Part shown: one piece after another, positions 8,742-18,606 of the stretch
How positions within the stretch are numbered: the first letter of the stretch is position 1
Layout: the number at the start of each line of letters is the position of its first letter
Origin: Sphingomonas sp. BK580
GTDB lineage: Bacteria > Pseudomonadota > Alphaproteobacteria > Sphingomonadales > Sphingomonadaceae
Length of the DNA: 64,000 nt
Direction: 5' to 3'
NCBI RefSeq assembly: GCF_014194975.1
Contig: NZ_JACIAY010000007.1
Coordinates: 186,001 to 250,000 of the forward strand
Notes under the pieces: generated by a model
Database searches by the model: none
What the model saw: only the letters and a program-made list of their open reading frames with translations
Told to the model about the DNA's origin: nothing
Position numbers and translations under genes: made by a program

Positions 8742-10103
8742 TCAGGCGAGCATCGCCAGCGGGTTCTCGACGAGCTGCTTGAAGGCCTGCATCAGCTGCG
8801 CGCCGTCCGCCCCGTCGATCGCGCGATGGTCGAAGCTGCCCGTCGCCGACATCACCGAGGCGACGCCGAGCGTGCCGTCCTTGAGCACCCAGGGCCGCTT
8901 CTCGCCCGCGCCGATCGCCAGGATCATGCCCTGCGGCGGGTTGATCACCGCCTCGAACTGCTTGATCCCGAACATGCCCATGTTGCTGATCGAGGCGGTG
9001 CCGCCGGTGAACTCCTCGGGCTTCAGCTTCTTGTCGCGCGCGCGCGCGGCGAGGTCCTTCATTCGCGTCGAGATGCTCGACAGCGAGGCGGTGTCCGCCT
9101 CGGTGATCACCGGCGTGATCAGCCCCTCGGGGGTCGACACCGCGACCGAGATATCGGCGCGGCCGAAGCTGACGAGCTGGTCGGGCGTGAACATCACGTT
9201 GCACTTGGGCACCTGGATCAGCGCCACCGCGAGCGCCTTGATCAGCAGGTCGTTGACCGAGAGCTTCACCCCGCGCGACTCGAGCCCGGCGTTGAGCTCG
9301 CCGCGCAGCTTGAGCAGCTTGTCGAGCTCGACGTCGACCGTGAGGTAGATGTGCGGCACCTGCTGCTTCGACTCGGTCAGGCGGCGCGCGATCGTCTTGC
9401 GCATGTTGCTGAGCTTGGTGAGCTCGTGCGGCACGTCGGGGATCGTCGCCGGCCTGGGCGCGGGCGCGGCGGCCTCGGCGGTCGGCGCGGGCGCGGCGGT
9501 GCCGGCGGCCGGGGCGGCGGCGCCGGCCTTGGCCCCCTCGACGTCGGCGCGGACGATGCGGCCGTTCGGGCCGGTACCGCTCACCGACGCGAGGTCGACG
9601 CCGCGGTCGGCGGCGATGCGGCGGGCCAGCGGGCTCGCCTTGACGCGCTCGCCCGCGGCGCGCTGCGGCGCCGGCGCGGGCGTGCCGGAGGACGAGGCGG
9701 TCGGCGCGGCGGCGACCTGCGAGTCGGCGGGCTTGCCGTGATCCTCGACGTCCTCGGGCGCGGGCGCGGCCTCGCTGCCGGTCTTGTTGGGGTCCTCGGG
9801 CGAGGGACGCGGCTCGCTGGCCTTCGCCGCCGGCGCGGGGGTGCTCTCACCGGCCTCGTCGCCCTCGCCCTCGAGCAGCGCGATCACGGTGCCGACCTTG
9901 ACCCCGTCGGTGCCCTCGGCGACCGCGATCTTGGCGATGCGGCCCTCGTCGACCGCCTCGAACTCCATCGTCGCCTTGTCGGTCTCGATCTCGGCCATGA
10001 TGTCGCCCGCCTTGACCTCGTCGCCCTCCTTGACGAGCCACTTGGCCAGCGTGCCCTCTTCCATCGTGGGCGAGAGGGCAGGCATCTTGATTTCGATGGG
10101 CAT
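8742..10103 (-). CDS. pdhC: Pyruvate dehydrogenase complex E2 (dihydrolipoamide acetyltransferase), 453 aa
   Basis: Transfers the acetyl group from lipoyl to CoA and forms the core of the pyruvate dehydrogenase complex. A single lipoyl domain (residues 1-78) has its lipoylated lysine at K43 in [10 protein letters not shown]. An Ala/Pro-rich linker follows, then a peripheral-subunit-binding domain ([17 protein letters not shown]). The catalytic domain ends with the DHRAIDG motif (H426, D430). The frame is open upstream, but ATG 10103 is chosen because [14 protein letters not shown] is the conserved N terminus. One lipoyl domain is usual for alphaproteobacterial E2. It heads the run pdhC, membrane protein, thioesterase, lpdA. 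Confidence 0.95.
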   Translation of the reverse strand: MPIEIKMPALSPTMEEGTLAKWLVKEGDEVKAGDIMAEIETDKATMEFEAVDEGRIAKIAVAEGTDGVKVGTVIALLEGEGDEAGESTPAPAAKASEPRPSPEDPNKTGSEAAPAPEDVEDHGKPADSQVAAAPTASSSGTPAPAPQRAAGERVKASPLARRIAADRGVDLASVSGTGPNGRIVRADVEGAKAGAAAPAAGTAAPAPTAEAAAPAPRPATIPDVPHELTKLSNMRKTIARRLTESKQQVPHIYLTVDVELDKLLKLRGELNAGLESRGVKLSVNDLLIKALAVALIQVPKCNVMFTPDQLVSFGRADISVAVSTPEGLITPVITEADTASLSSISTRMKDLAARARDKKLKPEEFTGGTASISNMGMFGIKQFEAVINPPQGMILAIGAGEKRPWVLKDGTLGVASVMSATGSFDHRAIDGADGAQLMQAFKQLVENPLAMLA

Positions 10104-10248
10104 CGTGAGTCCTCGAGCGGATCCTGGAAGTTGCCCGCGTCTCTCGCGGTTGCGCGACGCAGGGTCAACCCCACCCCCTCCCGCGCCCGCGGCTTGCGCG
10201 CGCGCGGCGCGCGGCGGTAAACCCCTCCCGATCAGGGGGCCTTCACCG

Positions 10249-10701
10249 ATGCGCATCTACCTCACCGTCGTCGACGACACCCCCGAGGCGCTGAGCGCGC
10301 TGCGCTTCGCCGCGCGCCGCGCGGTGCGGACCAACGGCGGCGTCGAGATCCTCGCGCTGCTGCCGCCGCAGGAGTTCATCCCGTTCGGCGGCGTGCAGGC
10401 GACGATGGAGGAGGAGCAGCGCCAGCACGCCGAGGGGCTGGTCGCACGCGCGGCGGGGACGCTGCTGGAGGAATCGGGCGTCCGCCCGTCGCTGACGGTG
10501 CGCAGCGGCGACGGCCCCAAGGTGATCCGCGAGATGATCGCGGCCAACCCGCAGATCGCCGCGCTGGTGCTGGGCGCCGCGGCGGGCGGCGCGCCGGGCG
10601 CGCTGGTGAGCCACTTCGCCGCCGAGGCGGGCACGCTGCCGGTGCCGCTGATGATCGTGCCGGGCGGGCTGGCGATGGAGGCGATCGACCGGGTGAGCTG
10701 A
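10249..10701 (+). CDS. Universal stress protein family protein, 150 aa
   Basis: Single UspA domain beginning [22 protein letters not shown], with the conserved first-strand Asp. The nucleotide-binding region near the C terminus reads [19 protein letters not shown], a loose version of the G-x2-G-x9-G(S/T) motif, so ATP binding is likely but not certain. It starts 146 bp from the divergent pdhC, so both promoters share that gap. Such single-domain proteins respond to stress or growth arrest. The exact role is unknown. Confidence 0.85.
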   Translation: MRIYLTVVDDTPEALSALRFAARRAVRTNGGVEILALLPPQEFIPFGGVQATMEEEQRQHAEGLVARAAGTLLEESGVRPSLTVRSGDGPKVIREMIAANPQIAALVLGAAAGGAPGALVSHFAAEAGTLPVPLMIVPGGLAMEAIDRVS

Positions 10702-10739
10702 GCGACGGGGCTATCAGCTCGCGGTCACGGAGCGTCAAT

Positions 10740-10873
10740 CCTCCCCGCTCGCGGGGAGGTGGCAGCGCGCCAGCGCTGACGGAGGGGGCTCTCCGCGAGC
10801 GCGAACGTCGCGTGGGTGGAAGCCCCCTCCACCACGCCCGTCGGGCGCGGTCCCCCTCCCCGGGCCGGGGAGG
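10740..10873. repeat. Dispersed composite palindrome, family B (cctcccc type)
   Basis: Two strong hairpins bound the element: cctccccgc-tc-gcggggagg at 10740-10759 and cctccccgg-g-ccggggagg at 10855-10873. Between them is a half-conserved core (gcgccagcgctgacggagggggctctccgcgagcg...) that recurs in inverted form at 14119-14213 and 34305-34406. It lies between the usp and ABC transporter genes, which converge here, so it may also stop transcription from both sides. Confidence 0.7.
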
Positions 10874-10886
10874 ATCCGGAAGTCTT

Positions 10887-12665
10887 CTACGCCGCCGCGT
10901 CGAACTGCAGGCTCGCCAACCGCGCGTACAGGCCGCCGCGCGCGATCAGCGTGGCGTGCGTCCCCTCCTCGACGATGCGGCCGCCGTCCATCACCACGAT
11001 CCGCGAGGCCGCGCGCACCGTCGCCAGCCGGTGCGCGATCACGATCGTGGTGCGAGTCGCCATCAGCCGCTCCAGCGCGTCCTGCACCAGCCGCTCGCTC
11101 TCGGCGTCGAGCGCGCTGGTCGCCTCGTCGAGCAGCAGGATCGGCGAGTCGCGCAGCAGCGCGCGCGCGATCGCGATGCGCTGGCGCTGCCCGCCCGACA
11201 GCCGTGCCCCGCCCTCGCCGAGGAAGGTGTCGAGCCCCTCGGGCAGCGCGCGCAGGAAGTCCGCGGCATTGGCCGCCTCGGCCGCGGCCCAGACCTGCGC
11301 GTCGCTCGCGTCCCAGCGACCGTAGCGGAGGTTGTCGCGCGCGCTGGTGGCGAAGATCACCGTCTCCTGCGGCACCATCGCGATGCGCGCGCGTACCTCC
11401 GCCGGATCGGCCTGGCGCAGGTCGACCCCGTCGACCAGCACGCGGCCGGCCGCGGGCTCGTAGAAATGCTCGATCAGCTGGAACAGCGTCGACTTGCCCG
11501 CGCCCGAGGGGCCGACCACCGCCACCGTCTCGCCCGGCGCGACGCTGAGGGTGAAATCGTGCAGCGCGGCCATGTCGGGCCGCGTCGGGTAGCGGAACTC
11601 GACCGCCTCCAGCGCCACGCGACCCTCGGCCGGCACCGGCAACGCCACCGGGTGCGCCGGCGCCGCGATCGCGGGGCGCTCGTCGAGCAGCTCGGCCAGC
11701 CGCCCCGCCGCGCCCGCGCCGCGCAGCAGGTCGCCGTAGACCTCGGTGAGCGCGCCGAACGCGCCCGCGACGATCCCGCCGGTCAGCACGAAGGCCGCGA
11801 TCGCGCCGCCCGAGAGCCGCCCCGCCGCGACGTCGATCGCGCCCTCCCACAGCACCAGCGTGATCGCGCCGAACACCAGCCCGATCACGATCGCGGTCAT
11901 CACCGCGCGCAGCCCGATGCGGCGCTTGGCGGCATCCATCGTCGCCTCCACCGCGCCGGCGAAGCGCGCGCCCTCGCGCCCCTCCTGGCCGAACGCCTGG
12001 ACGATCTTCATCGCGCCCAGCACCTCGTTGACGATCGTGCCGACGTCGGCGACGCGGTCCTGCGAGGTGCGCGAATAGGCGCGCACCTTCCGCCCCAGCA
12101 GCGTGATCGGCAGGATCATCAGCGGGATGCCCAGCAGCAGCAGCGAGGCGAGCTTGGCCGAGATGGCGAACAGGTAGATCAACCCGCCCACCGCGGTGAA
12201 GCTGTTGCGCAGCGCCACCGAGATGGTCATCCCGACCACCGTCTCGATCTGGCCAGTATCGGCGGTCAGCCGCGAGGCGATCTCGGACGGGCGGTTCTCC
12301 TCGTAGAAGGCGGGGCTGAGCGTCATCAGGTGGCGCACCACGCGCTCGCGGATGTCGGCGACGACGCGCTCGCCCAGCCAGGCGACGAAATAGAAGCGCA
12401 CCGCGGTGCCGAGCGCCAGCACCAGCACGATCATCAGCATATAATGGAACGAGGACGCGACCGCCGCGGACGAGCCGTCGCCGGCGGCGAAGCCGCGGTC
12501 GATCACGCGCTTGAAGCTGTACGGGATCGCGATGGTCGCCGCCGAGGTGATCGCCAGCGCGGTGAAGGCGGCCGCGATCTGCGCCGGATAGGCGCGCGCG
12601 TGCTGCCACACCATCGTGAGATTACCCAGCCGGCGGGAGGGGGCGGCGTCGGGAAGGCTTGCCAT
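10887..12665 (-). CDS. ABC exporter, fused membrane and ATPase domains (MsbA/LmrA type), 592 aa
   Basis: Half-transporter that should work as a homodimer in the inner membrane. Residues 20-310 hold six helices with the exporter coupling segment around [22 protein letters not shown]. The ATPase domain has Walker [10 protein letters not shown] (385-393), Q-loop VPQET, signature LSGGQRQR (from 489), Walker [13 protein letters not shown] and the switch His in IAHRL. The length is usual for lipid or drug exporters of the type-IV fold. The substrate cannot be told from sequence; lipid A-like lipid, peptide or drug are all possible. It stands alone, flanked by repeat family B on one side. Confidence 0.9.
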   Translation of the reverse strand: MASLPDAAPSRRLGNLTMVWQHARAYPAQIAAAFTALAITSAATIAIPYSFKRVIDRGFAAGDGSSAAVASSFHYMLMIVLVLALGTAVRFYFVAWLGERVVADIRERVVRHLMTLSPAFYEENRPSEIASRLTADTGQIETVVGMTISVALRNSFTAVGGLIYLFAISAKLASLLLLGIPLMILPITLLGRKVRAYSRTSQDRVADVGTIVNEVLGAMKIVQAFGQEGREGARFAGAVEATMDAAKRRIGLRAVMTAIVIGLVFGAITLVLWEGAIDVAAGRLSGGAIAAFVLTGGIVAGAFGALTEVYGDLLRGAGAAGRLAELLDERPAIAAPAHPVALPVPAEGRVALEAVEFRYPTRPDMAALHDFTLSVAPGETVAVVGPSGAGKSTLFQLIEHFYEPAAGRVLVDGVDLRQADPAEVRARIAMVPQETVIFATSARDNLRYGRWDASDAQVWAAAEAANAADFLRALPEGLDTFLGEGGARLSGGQRQRIAIARALLRDSPILLLDEATSALDAESERLVQDALERLMATRTTIVIAHRLATVRAASRIVVMDGGRIVEEGTHATLIARGGLYARLASLQFDAAA

Positions 12666-12821
12666 GTCGGGCGCCTAGCAGTGCCCGGCAGGCGGCTCAA
12701 CGTGTGTGGCGCGGCGGCCACCACGGGACACGATCGTCACCGCGGCCCGCTTCGTGCGTTACGCCCCGGTAGGTTTTGTATTACGACCGATCATGCCCAT
12801 GTTCCGGGCGGAAGGAAGCGG

Positions 12822-14066
12822 ATGCTCTACGACGCGTACGAATGGCAGCGGTCGTGGCTCGCCTCGGCGAGCGCGATGGCGACGGTGGGGGCCAATTGGC
12901 TCAACAACCCCTCCAATCCCTTCGCCTATCTTGGCGGCGGGCCGGTGATGGCGAGCGCGCTCGAGGTGTTCGCGCACGCCTCCGCCTCGCGCGGCAAGCC
13001 CGCCTTCGCGCTCGACACGACGATCGTCGAGGGGCGCACGGTGACGGTGACCGAGGAGATCGTGCTCCAGCGGCCGTTCGGCCAGCTCAAGCGCTTCCGC
13101 CGCGAGGGCGTCGAGGGCGGCCCGCGGCTGCTGATCGCGGCGCCGATGTCGGGCCATTTCGCCACGCTGCTGCGCGGCACGGTGGAGCGCATGCTGCCCT
13201 TCGCCGACGTCTACATCACCGACTGGCGCGACGCGAAGCTGGTGCCGCTCACCGACGGCCAGTTCGACCTCGACGATTACATCGACTATCTGATCGCCTT
13301 CCTCGAGGCGATCGGCCCCGACGCGGGCGAGGGGGATGGCCCGCGCGGCGCGCACATGCTGGCGGTGTGCCAGCCCTCGGTGCCGTGCCTCGCCGCGACC
13401 GCGCTGATGAGCGCGGACGCCAACCCGTGCCGCCCGCGCACGCTGACGATGATGGGCGGCCCGATCGACACGCGCGAGGCGCCCACCGCGGTCAACACGC
13501 TCGCCACCGAGCGGCCGTTCGCCTGGTTCGAGCAGAACGTGATCGCCACCGTGCCGATGCTCTACCCCGGCGCGGGGCGGCGCGTGTACCCGGGCTTCCT
13601 CCAGCTCGGCGGGTTCATGACGATGAACCTCGGCAACCACATGATGAGCCACTACGAGCTGTTCAAACACCTGGTCACCGGCGACGGCGAGAGCGCGGAC
13701 GCGACCAAGCGCTTCTACGACGAATATCGCTCGGTCTGCGACATGACGGCGGAATTCTACCTGCAGACGATCGACACCGTGTTCCAGACGCACGCGCTGC
13801 CGCGCGGCACGATGACGCATCGCGGCCGGCCGGTCGATCTCGGCGCGATCACCGACGTCGGGCTGCTCGCGATCGAGGGCGAGCGCGACGACATCTCGGG
13901 GCTCGGGCAGACCAGGGCGGCGCTGACCTGCGCCACGTCGCTGCCGGACGAACACAAGCGCTACCACATGGCCGAGGGCGTCGGGCATTACGGCATCTTC
14001 AACGGATCGAAGTGGCGGAACCGCATCGCGCCGGTGGTGGAGGAGTGGATCACCGCGCACGGGTGA
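12822..14066 (+). CDS. phaZ: Intracellular polyhydroxyalkanoate depolymerase, 414 aa
   Basis: Predicted to release 3-hydroxybutyrate from stored polyhydroxybutyrate granules. The protein begins MLYDAYEWQRSWLAS, the conserved N terminus of the PhaZ1 family. It contains the lipase-box-like CQPSVP (residues 183-188), in which the nucleophile is Cys instead of Ser, as is typical of this intracellular class. TMMGGPIDTREAPTAVN and a C-terminal His segment (MAEGVGHYGIFNGSKWRN) also fit. A GGAAGGA ribosome-binding site precedes ATG 12822. It has its own promoter region, divergent from the ABC exporter. No synthase gene is nearby. Confidence 0.92.
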   Translation: MLYDAYEWQRSWLASASAMATVGANWLNNPSNPFAYLGGGPVMASALEVFAHASASRGKPAFALDTTIVEGRTVTVTEEIVLQRPFGQLKRFRREGVEGGPRLLIAAPMSGHFATLLRGTVERMLPFADVYITDWRDAKLVPLTDGQFDLDDYIDYLIAFLEAIGPDAGEGDGPRGAHMLAVCQPSVPCLAATALMSADANPCRPRTLTMMGGPIDTREAPTAVNTLATERPFAWFEQNVIATVPMLYPGAGRRVYPGFLQLGGFMTMNLGNHMMSHYELFKHLVTGDGESADATKRFYDEYRSVCDMTAEFYLQTIDTVFQTHALPRGTMTHRGRPVDLGAITDVGLLAIEGERDDISGLGQTRAALTCATSLPDEHKRYHMAEGVGHYGIFNGSKWRNRIAPVVEEWITAHG

Positions 14067-14118
14067 CGCGCGCGGGTGCGTGGGCGTCGGATGACCGCCG
14101 CGATCCCGCGAAGTGCTC

Positions 14119-14213
14119 TCCCTCCCCTGCGGGGGAGCGGCGGGTGGGGCGCTTGCGCGAACGCCGCGCTGGCGGAGAGGCCCCACCCCGACTTCGCCCC
14201 TCAAGGGGAGGGG
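14119..14213. repeat. Dispersed composite palindrome, family B
   Basis: Element of the form ctcccctgcgggggagcggcgggtgggg, core cgcttgcgcgaacgccgcgctggcgga, then gaggccccacccc and cccctcaaggggaggggc. The outer arms and the internal ggtgggg/ccccacc arms pair, giving a long stem. The same plan is seen at 34305-34406. It lies between the convergent phaZ and dprA genes. Confidence 0.7.
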
Positions 14214-14244
14214 CTCACTCGAAGGGCGGCGACGTCACGTTGCC

Positions 14245-15336
14245 CTACACCACCCGGCTGACGCGTCCGCCTGGGTGGCGCTCCAGCCGCCCGGCGAGTT
14301 CGAGCTCGAGCAGCACGTCCTGGACCAGCGCCGCGGGCAGCGCGCTCTGCCGCACCAGCTCGTCGGCGGCGACGGGCGCCGCGGCGAGCAGCGACTCGAC
14401 CCGCGCGCGCTCCGCGTCACCGAAGTCAGACGCCGCCGCGCTCACGCTCTCCCACGGTGCGGCCGGCCGCGGCGACGCGCGCGGGTCGAGCGGGCGGAGC
14501 TGCTCGAGCACGTCCGCGGCGTCCTGCACCAGCGTCGCGCCGTCGCGGATCAGCGCGTTGCCGCCGCGCGCGCGCGGGTCGCTGGGATGGCCCGGCACCG
14601 CCATCACCTCGCGCCCCTGCTCGCCCGCCAGCCGCGCGCTGATCAGCGAGCCCGAGCGCGGCGCCGCCTCCACCACCAATGTCCCGAGCGCCAGCCCGGT
14701 CACGATGCGGTTGCGATAGGGGAAGTGGCGCGCGCGCGGCTCGGTGCCGGGCGGCATCTCGGCGAGCAGCAGCCCCTCGCGCCCGATCCGCTCCTGCAGC
14801 GCGGCGTGCTGCGGCGGGTAGGCGACGTCGATCCCGCCCGCCACCACCCCGATCGTCCCGGGCAGCGCGCCGAGATGCGCCGCGCCGTCGATGCCGCGCG
14901 CCAGCCCCGACACCACGCTCACCCCCGCCGCGGCGAGGTCGCGCGCCAGCGCGCGCGCGAGGCGACACGCCGCCGCGGAGGCGTCGCGCGCGCCGACGAT
15001 CGCCACCGTCGGCCGCGCCGCCAGCGCGAGATCGCCGCGCAGCGTCAGCACCGCGGGCGAGTCGTCGAGCTCGGCGAGCAAGGGCGGATAGTCGGGATCG
15101 CCGAGCAGCAGGTGGCGCCCGCCGAGCCGCTCGAGCAGCGCCCGCTCGCGCGCGATCGTGTCGGGCGGCGGCAGCGGGGGCGCGCGCCCGCCGCCGCGCC
15201 GCGCCAGCTCGGGCAGCGCCTCGATCGCGGCGGTCGCGGAGCCGAAGCGCGCGAGCAGGCGGCGATAGCTGACCGGGCCGATCGAGGGCGTGCGGATCAG
15301 CCGCAGCCGCGCCGCACGCTCCGCCTCATCCACCAT
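14245..15336 (-). CDS. dprA: DNA-processing protein DprA, 363 aa
   Basis: Loads RecA on single-stranded DNA during natural transformation. An N-terminal helix-hairpin-like domain (LIRTPSIGPVSYRRLLARFGS) is followed by the Rossmann-type core with AIVGARDASAAACRLARALA, VVSGLARGIDGAAHLGAL and VVAGGIDVAYPPQH. A C-terminal winged-helix DML1-like domain lies around VAADELVRQSALPAALVQDVLLELELAGRLER. The length is normal. The start ATG 15336 lies 14 bp after the plsY stop, so the two form an operon, an arrangement common in many bacteria. Natural competence of the strain is possible but not shown by this gene alone. Confidence 0.93.
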   Translation of the reverse strand: MVDEAERAARLRLIRTPSIGPVSYRRLLARFGSATAAIEALPELARRGGGRAPPLPPPDTIARERALLERLGGRHLLLGDPDYPPLLAELDDSPAVLTLRGDLALAARPTVAIVGARDASAAACRLARALARDLAAAGVSVVSGLARGIDGAAHLGALPGTIGVVAGGIDVAYPPQHAALQERIGREGLLLAEMPPGTEPRARHFPYRNRIVTGLALGTLVVEAAPRSGSLISARLAGEQGREVMAVPGHPSDPRARGGNALIRDGATLVQDAADVLEQLRPLDPRASPRPAAPWESVSAAASDFGDAERARVESLLAAAPVAADELVRQSALPAALVQDVLLELELAGRLERHPGGRVSRVV

Positions 15337-15350
15337 GCGCCGCGCGCCTC

Positions 15351-15986
15351 TTACCCCTGTTCGACCGTGTCGCCCCCAGCCGGCGCGGCGGAGCGGCCGA
15401 CGCGCGGCTCGGTGCCGTCGACCAGCCGCGCGATATTGGCGCGGTGCTTCCACAGCACGAGGGCGGCGAGCCCCATCAGCAGCGGCACGAGATCGAACTC
15501 CCCCAGCACCGCGGCGGTGACCGGCGTGCTGATCGCCGCCGCCATGCCGGCGAGCGACGAGATGCGCAGCAGGGCGAGCAGCCCCAGCCACAGCGCCGCG
15601 AACACCGCGCCCAGCGGCCAGTGCAGCGCCAGCGCCACGCCCATCAGCGTCGCCACGCCCTTGCCGCCGCGCAAGCGCAGCCACACGGGATAGCAATGCC
15701 CGACCATCACCGCCGCCGCGGCATAGGGCTCGGCGCCCGGCAGCCACGCCCGCGCCAGCAGCACCGCCGCCGCGCCCTTGCCGAGATCGAGCAGCAGCGT
15801 CGCCGCGGCGAGGCCCTTGCGGCCGGTGCGCAGCACGTTGGTGGCACCGATGTTGCCCGATCCGATCTGCCGCAGGTCACCGGCGCCGAACGCGCGGGTG
15901 AGCAGCACCCCGAACGGGATCGATCCCAGCAGATAGCCCAGCAGCAGCGCGGCCGCGGGCAGCGTCCAGACGAGTTCGGCGGTCAG
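15351..15986 (-). CDS. plsY: Acyl-phosphate:glycerol-3-phosphate acyltransferase PlsY, 211 aa, apparent CTG start
   Basis: Inner-membrane enzyme that makes lysophosphatidic acid from acyl-phosphate and glycerol-3-phosphate. The three conserved motifs are GSIPFG, GSGNIGATN(VLR) with the LDLGKG that follows, and GHCYPVWLRLRGGKGVAT. Five membrane helices are expected. The nearest GTG start (15908) would remove helix 1 and the GSIPFG motif. The frame upstream has no ATG, GTG or TTG before a stop. The conserved N terminus instead begins at CTG 15986 (LTAELVWTLPAAALLLGYLLG), with a GGGGGA site ahead. A 5-codon frame starting ATG at 16000 ends overlapping that CTG (CTGA). A nearby frameshift or sequence error is the alternative. 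Confidence 0.88.
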   Translation of the reverse strand: MTAELVWTLPAAALLLGYLLGSIPFGVLLTRAFGAGDLRQIGSGNIGATNVLRTGRKGLAAATLLLDLGKGAAAVLLARAWLPGAEPYAAAAVMVGHCYPVWLRLRGGKGVATLMGVALALHWPLGAVFAALWLGLLALLRISSLAGMAAAISTPVTAAVLGEFDLVPLLMGLAALVLWKHRANIARLVDGTEPRVGRSAAPAGGDTVEQG

Positions 15987-16093
15987 TTCCGGTCCCCCAT
16001 GCCGCCCCTCTCTAACCGAAACATTTCGGGTACGCTACCGCCCGGCGCGGCCGACGTTGCCGGCATCGGCGAGAGGCCGTAAGCGCGCGGGCG

Positions 16094-16876
16094 ATGAGCG
16101 ACACGCGGCCGATCCTGTTCTTCGACTCGGGCGTGGGCGGGCTCTCGGTGGTGGCGCCGACGCGCGCGCTGCTGCCGCACGCGCCGATCGTCTACGCCGC
16201 CGACTCGGCGGGCTTCCCCTATGGCACACGGGGCGAGAGCGAGATCGCGGCGCGCGTGCCCGCGCTGCTGGGGCGGCTGGTCGAGCGCTATCGCCCGCGG
16301 CTGGCGGTGATCGCGTGCAACACCGCCTCGACGATCGCGCTGCCCGCGGTGCGCGCCGCGCTCGACGTCCCCGTGGTCGGCACCGTGCCCGCGATCAAGC
16401 CGGCGGCGGCGATGAGCGCCACGCGCGTGATCGGGGTACTCGGCACCGAGGCGACGGTGCGTCAGCCCTATGTCGACGACCTCGCCGCGCGGTTCGCCGG
16501 CGACTGCCGGGTGCTGCGCCACGGCTCCGCCGCGCTGGTCGAGCTGGCCGAGGCCAAGCTGGCGGGCGAGGCAGTCGATCCCGCCGCGGTCGCCAGCGCG
16601 CTGGCGGGGCTGCTGGACCAGCCCGGCGGCGAGCGGATCGACGTGGTGGTCAACGCCTGCACGCACTTCCCGCTGCTCGCCGAGGAGCTCGCCGCGGCGG
16701 CGCCTCCGGGCGTGCGCTTCGTCGACGGCGGCCCGGGTATCGCGCGGCGGATCGAGTCGCTCACCGCGGGGCAGGTTTGGGCGGCGGCGCCGGACGTGCT
16801 GGTGTTCACCCGGCTCGGCGAGCACGAACGACGCGTCGCGGCGGGACTGGCGTTCGCGCGGGTGGAAGCGCTGTAG
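16094..16876 (+). CDS. murI: Glutamate racemase, 260 aa
   Basis: Makes D-glutamate for peptidoglycan. FFDSGVGGLSV at the N terminus, the first catalytic cysteine C75 in ACNTAST and the second, C189, in ACTHFPLL are all present, as is the VGTVPAIKPA loop. The length is normal. It is divergent from plsY, with about 107 bp between the two starts. The ORF extends only slightly upstream of ATG 16094, and the chosen start matches the conserved N terminus. Confidence 0.95.
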   Translation: MSDTRPILFFDSGVGGLSVVAPTRALLPHAPIVYAADSAGFPYGTRGESEIAARVPALLGRLVERYRPRLAVIACNTASTIALPAVRAALDVPVVGTVPAIKPAAAMSATRVIGVLGTEATVRQPYVDDLAARFAGDCRVLRHGSAALVELAEAKLAGEAVDPAAVASALAGLLDQPGGERIDVVVNACTHFPLLAEELAAAAPPGVRFVDGGPGIARRIESLTAGQVWAAAPDVLVFTRLGEHERRVAAGLAFARVEAL

Positions 16877-16993
16877 TGGGGGCTATGGGGCGGCATAAGT
16901 GCTGACCGGCTCGGCTGCGGCTCCCTTCCCGCGTCTGTTACCGTATACCCGGGCTGCGCCTGAGCCGTCCTGCCATGCCCCTGCCCCCCCCTT

Positions 16994-17092
16994 CCGTCAT
17001 TCCCGCGAAGGCGGGAACCCAGACGCGCGGGCCTGGCGACTTGAGCCGCGCCGTCAGCGTGTCTGGATCCCCGCCTGCGCGGGGATGACGGA
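16994..17092. repeat. Inverted pair of gtcattcccgcg repeats, family A
   Basis: The left module ccgtcattcccgcgaaggcgggaacccagacgcgcg and the right module gcgtgtctggatccccgcctgcgcggggatgacgg face each other across about 30 bp. Each module is itself a hairpin. The 420-bp gap between murI and hemA is mostly this element plus the hemA promoter region. This module type also occurs at 18607-18922, 28049-28147 and, in a variant form, 36475-36553 and 37349-37430. Confidence 0.85.
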
Positions 17093-17195
17093 GTGAGGAC
17101 GGGGAGACGAACGGCGACGACGGAGAGACGCGGACACCGAGCGCCATGACGTCCGGCGCCGCGCCGCACCGCCCTTCCCCGCCATCATTTCCCTC

Positions 17196-17227
17196 TTGAC
17201 CCGCGACCGGGGTGGGACAATTTGTCC
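17196..17227 (+). promoter_or_regulatory. Probable hemA promoter with overlapping palindrome
   Basis: A -35-like ttgacc (17196-17201) is followed about 16 bases later by caattt, which lies inside a palindrome ggacaa-t-ttgtcc (17215-17227). A palindrome over the -10 region is a plausible operator for haem, iron or oxygen control. The regulator is unknown, and the distance to the hemA start is about 70 bp. Confidence 0.4.
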
Positions 17228-17297
17228 AAGCGCTCGATCAGACAAAGCGGCCTTATCCGCTGGCCATCGGGGGCGGAGGGGAGTAATCGCGGGCGCC

Positions 17298-18542
17298 ATG
17301 ATCAGCGACAGCAGAGAGGCGCGCGGCGTCGACTACTCGCGCGTGTTCACGCAGGCGATTGATCGACTCCATGCCGAGGGGCGCTACCGCGTCTTCATCG
17401 ATATCCTGCGCAACAAGGGCATGTTCCCCAACGCGCGCTGCTTCGCCGGGCACAACGGGCCGAAGCCGATCACGGTCTGGTGCTCCAACGACTATCTCGC
17501 GATGGGCCAGCATCCCAAGGTGATCGCGGCGATGGAGGAAGCGCTCCACGACGTCGGCGCGGGCTCGGGCGGCACGCGCAACATCGGCGGCAACACCCAC
17601 TATCACATCGACCTCGAGCACGAGCTCGCCGACCTGCACGGCAAGGAGGCGGCGCTGCTGTTCACCAGCGGTTATGTCTCGAACGAGGCGACGCTGTCGA
17701 CGCTGGCCAAGGTACTGCCCGGCTGCATCATCTACTCGGACGAGCTCAACCACGCCTCGATGATCGCGGGCATCCGCAACGCCGGCTGCGAGAAGCGCGT
17801 GTTCCGCCACAACGATCTCGCGCATCTGGAAGAGCTGCTCGCCGCCGACGATCCCGCCGCGCCCAAGCTGATCGCGTTCGAGAGCGTCTACTCGATGGAG
17901 GGCGACGTCGCTCCCGTGGGCGCGATCTGCGACCTGGCCGACAAGTATAACGCGCTGACCTACCTGGATGAGGTCCACGCCGTCGGGATGTACGGCCCGC
18001 GCGGCGGCGGGATCAGCGAGCGCGACGGCGTGGCCGAGCGGCTGACGATCATCGAGGGCACGCTCGGCAAGGCGTTCGGCGTGATGGGCGGCTATATCGC
18101 CGCCGACCGCACGATCGTCGACGTGATCCGCAGCTACGCCCCGGGCTTCATCTTCACCACCTCGCTGTCGCCGGTGCTGGTCGCGGGCGTGCTGGCGAGC
18201 GTGCGCCACCTCAAGGCGTCGAGCGCCGAGCGCGACGGCCAGCAGGCCGCCGCCGCGACGCTCAAGGCGATGCTGCGCGAGGCCGGGCTGCCGGTCATGC
18301 TGGGCGAGACGCACATCGTGCCGGTGATGGTGGGCGATCCGGTCAAGGCCAAGAAGATCAGCGACATCCTGCTCGCCGAGTACGGCGTGTACGTGCAGCC
18401 GATCAACTACCCGACGGTGCCGCGCGGCACCGAGCGGCTGCGCTTCACCCCCGGCCCGGCGCACGACGAGGCGATGATGCGCGAGCTGACCGCCGCGCTG
18501 GTGGAGATCTGGGACCGGCTGGAGCTGCGCCTGGCGGCGTGA
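17298..18542 (+). CDS. hemA: 5-aminolevulinate synthase, 414 aa
   Basis: PLP enzyme of the C4 (Shemin) pathway, condensing glycine and succinyl-CoA to 5-aminolevulinate, the first step of haem synthesis in alphaproteobacteria. The glycine-rich [17 protein letters not shown] and [12 protein letters not shown] segments are conserved. The PLP lysine is K258 in EGTLGKAFG. The frame opens earlier (17196), but ATG 17298 gives [20 protein letters not shown], close to the usual N terminus. The length is close to the usual 405 aa. A palindrome lies in the upstream region. It is followed by a 81-bp tandem repeat array and stands alone in transcription. Confidence 0.95.
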   Translation: MISDSREARGVDYSRVFTQAIDRLHAEGRYRVFIDILRNKGMFPNARCFAGHNGPKPITVWCSNDYLAMGQHPKVIAAMEEALHDVGAGSGGTRNIGGNTHYHIDLEHELADLHGKEAALLFTSGYVSNEATLSTLAKVLPGCIIYSDELNHASMIAGIRNAGCEKRVFRHNDLAHLEELLAADDPAAPKLIAFESVYSMEGDVAPVGAICDLADKYNALTYLDEVHAVGMYGPRGGGISERDGVAERLTIIEGTLGKAFGVMGGYIAADRTIVDVIRSYAPGFIFTTSLSPVLVAGVLASVRHLKASSAERDGQQAAAATLKAMLREAGLPVMLGETHIVPVMVGDPVKAKKISDILLAEYGVYVQPINYPTVPRGTERLRFTPGPAHDEAMMRELTAALVEIWDRLELRLAA

Positions 18543-18606
18543 ACGTCGGCGGGGGGGCGCTTCTGTCCCTGCCTAGCACCGTCGTTGCCTGCGGGCGCGC
18601 TGGCTT

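Noticed and set aside
16094..16876. Alternative plus-strand frames over murI and hemA
   Set aside because: They lack the conserved motifs that the chosen frames contain (DSGVGG, ACNTAS and the PLP lysine region).
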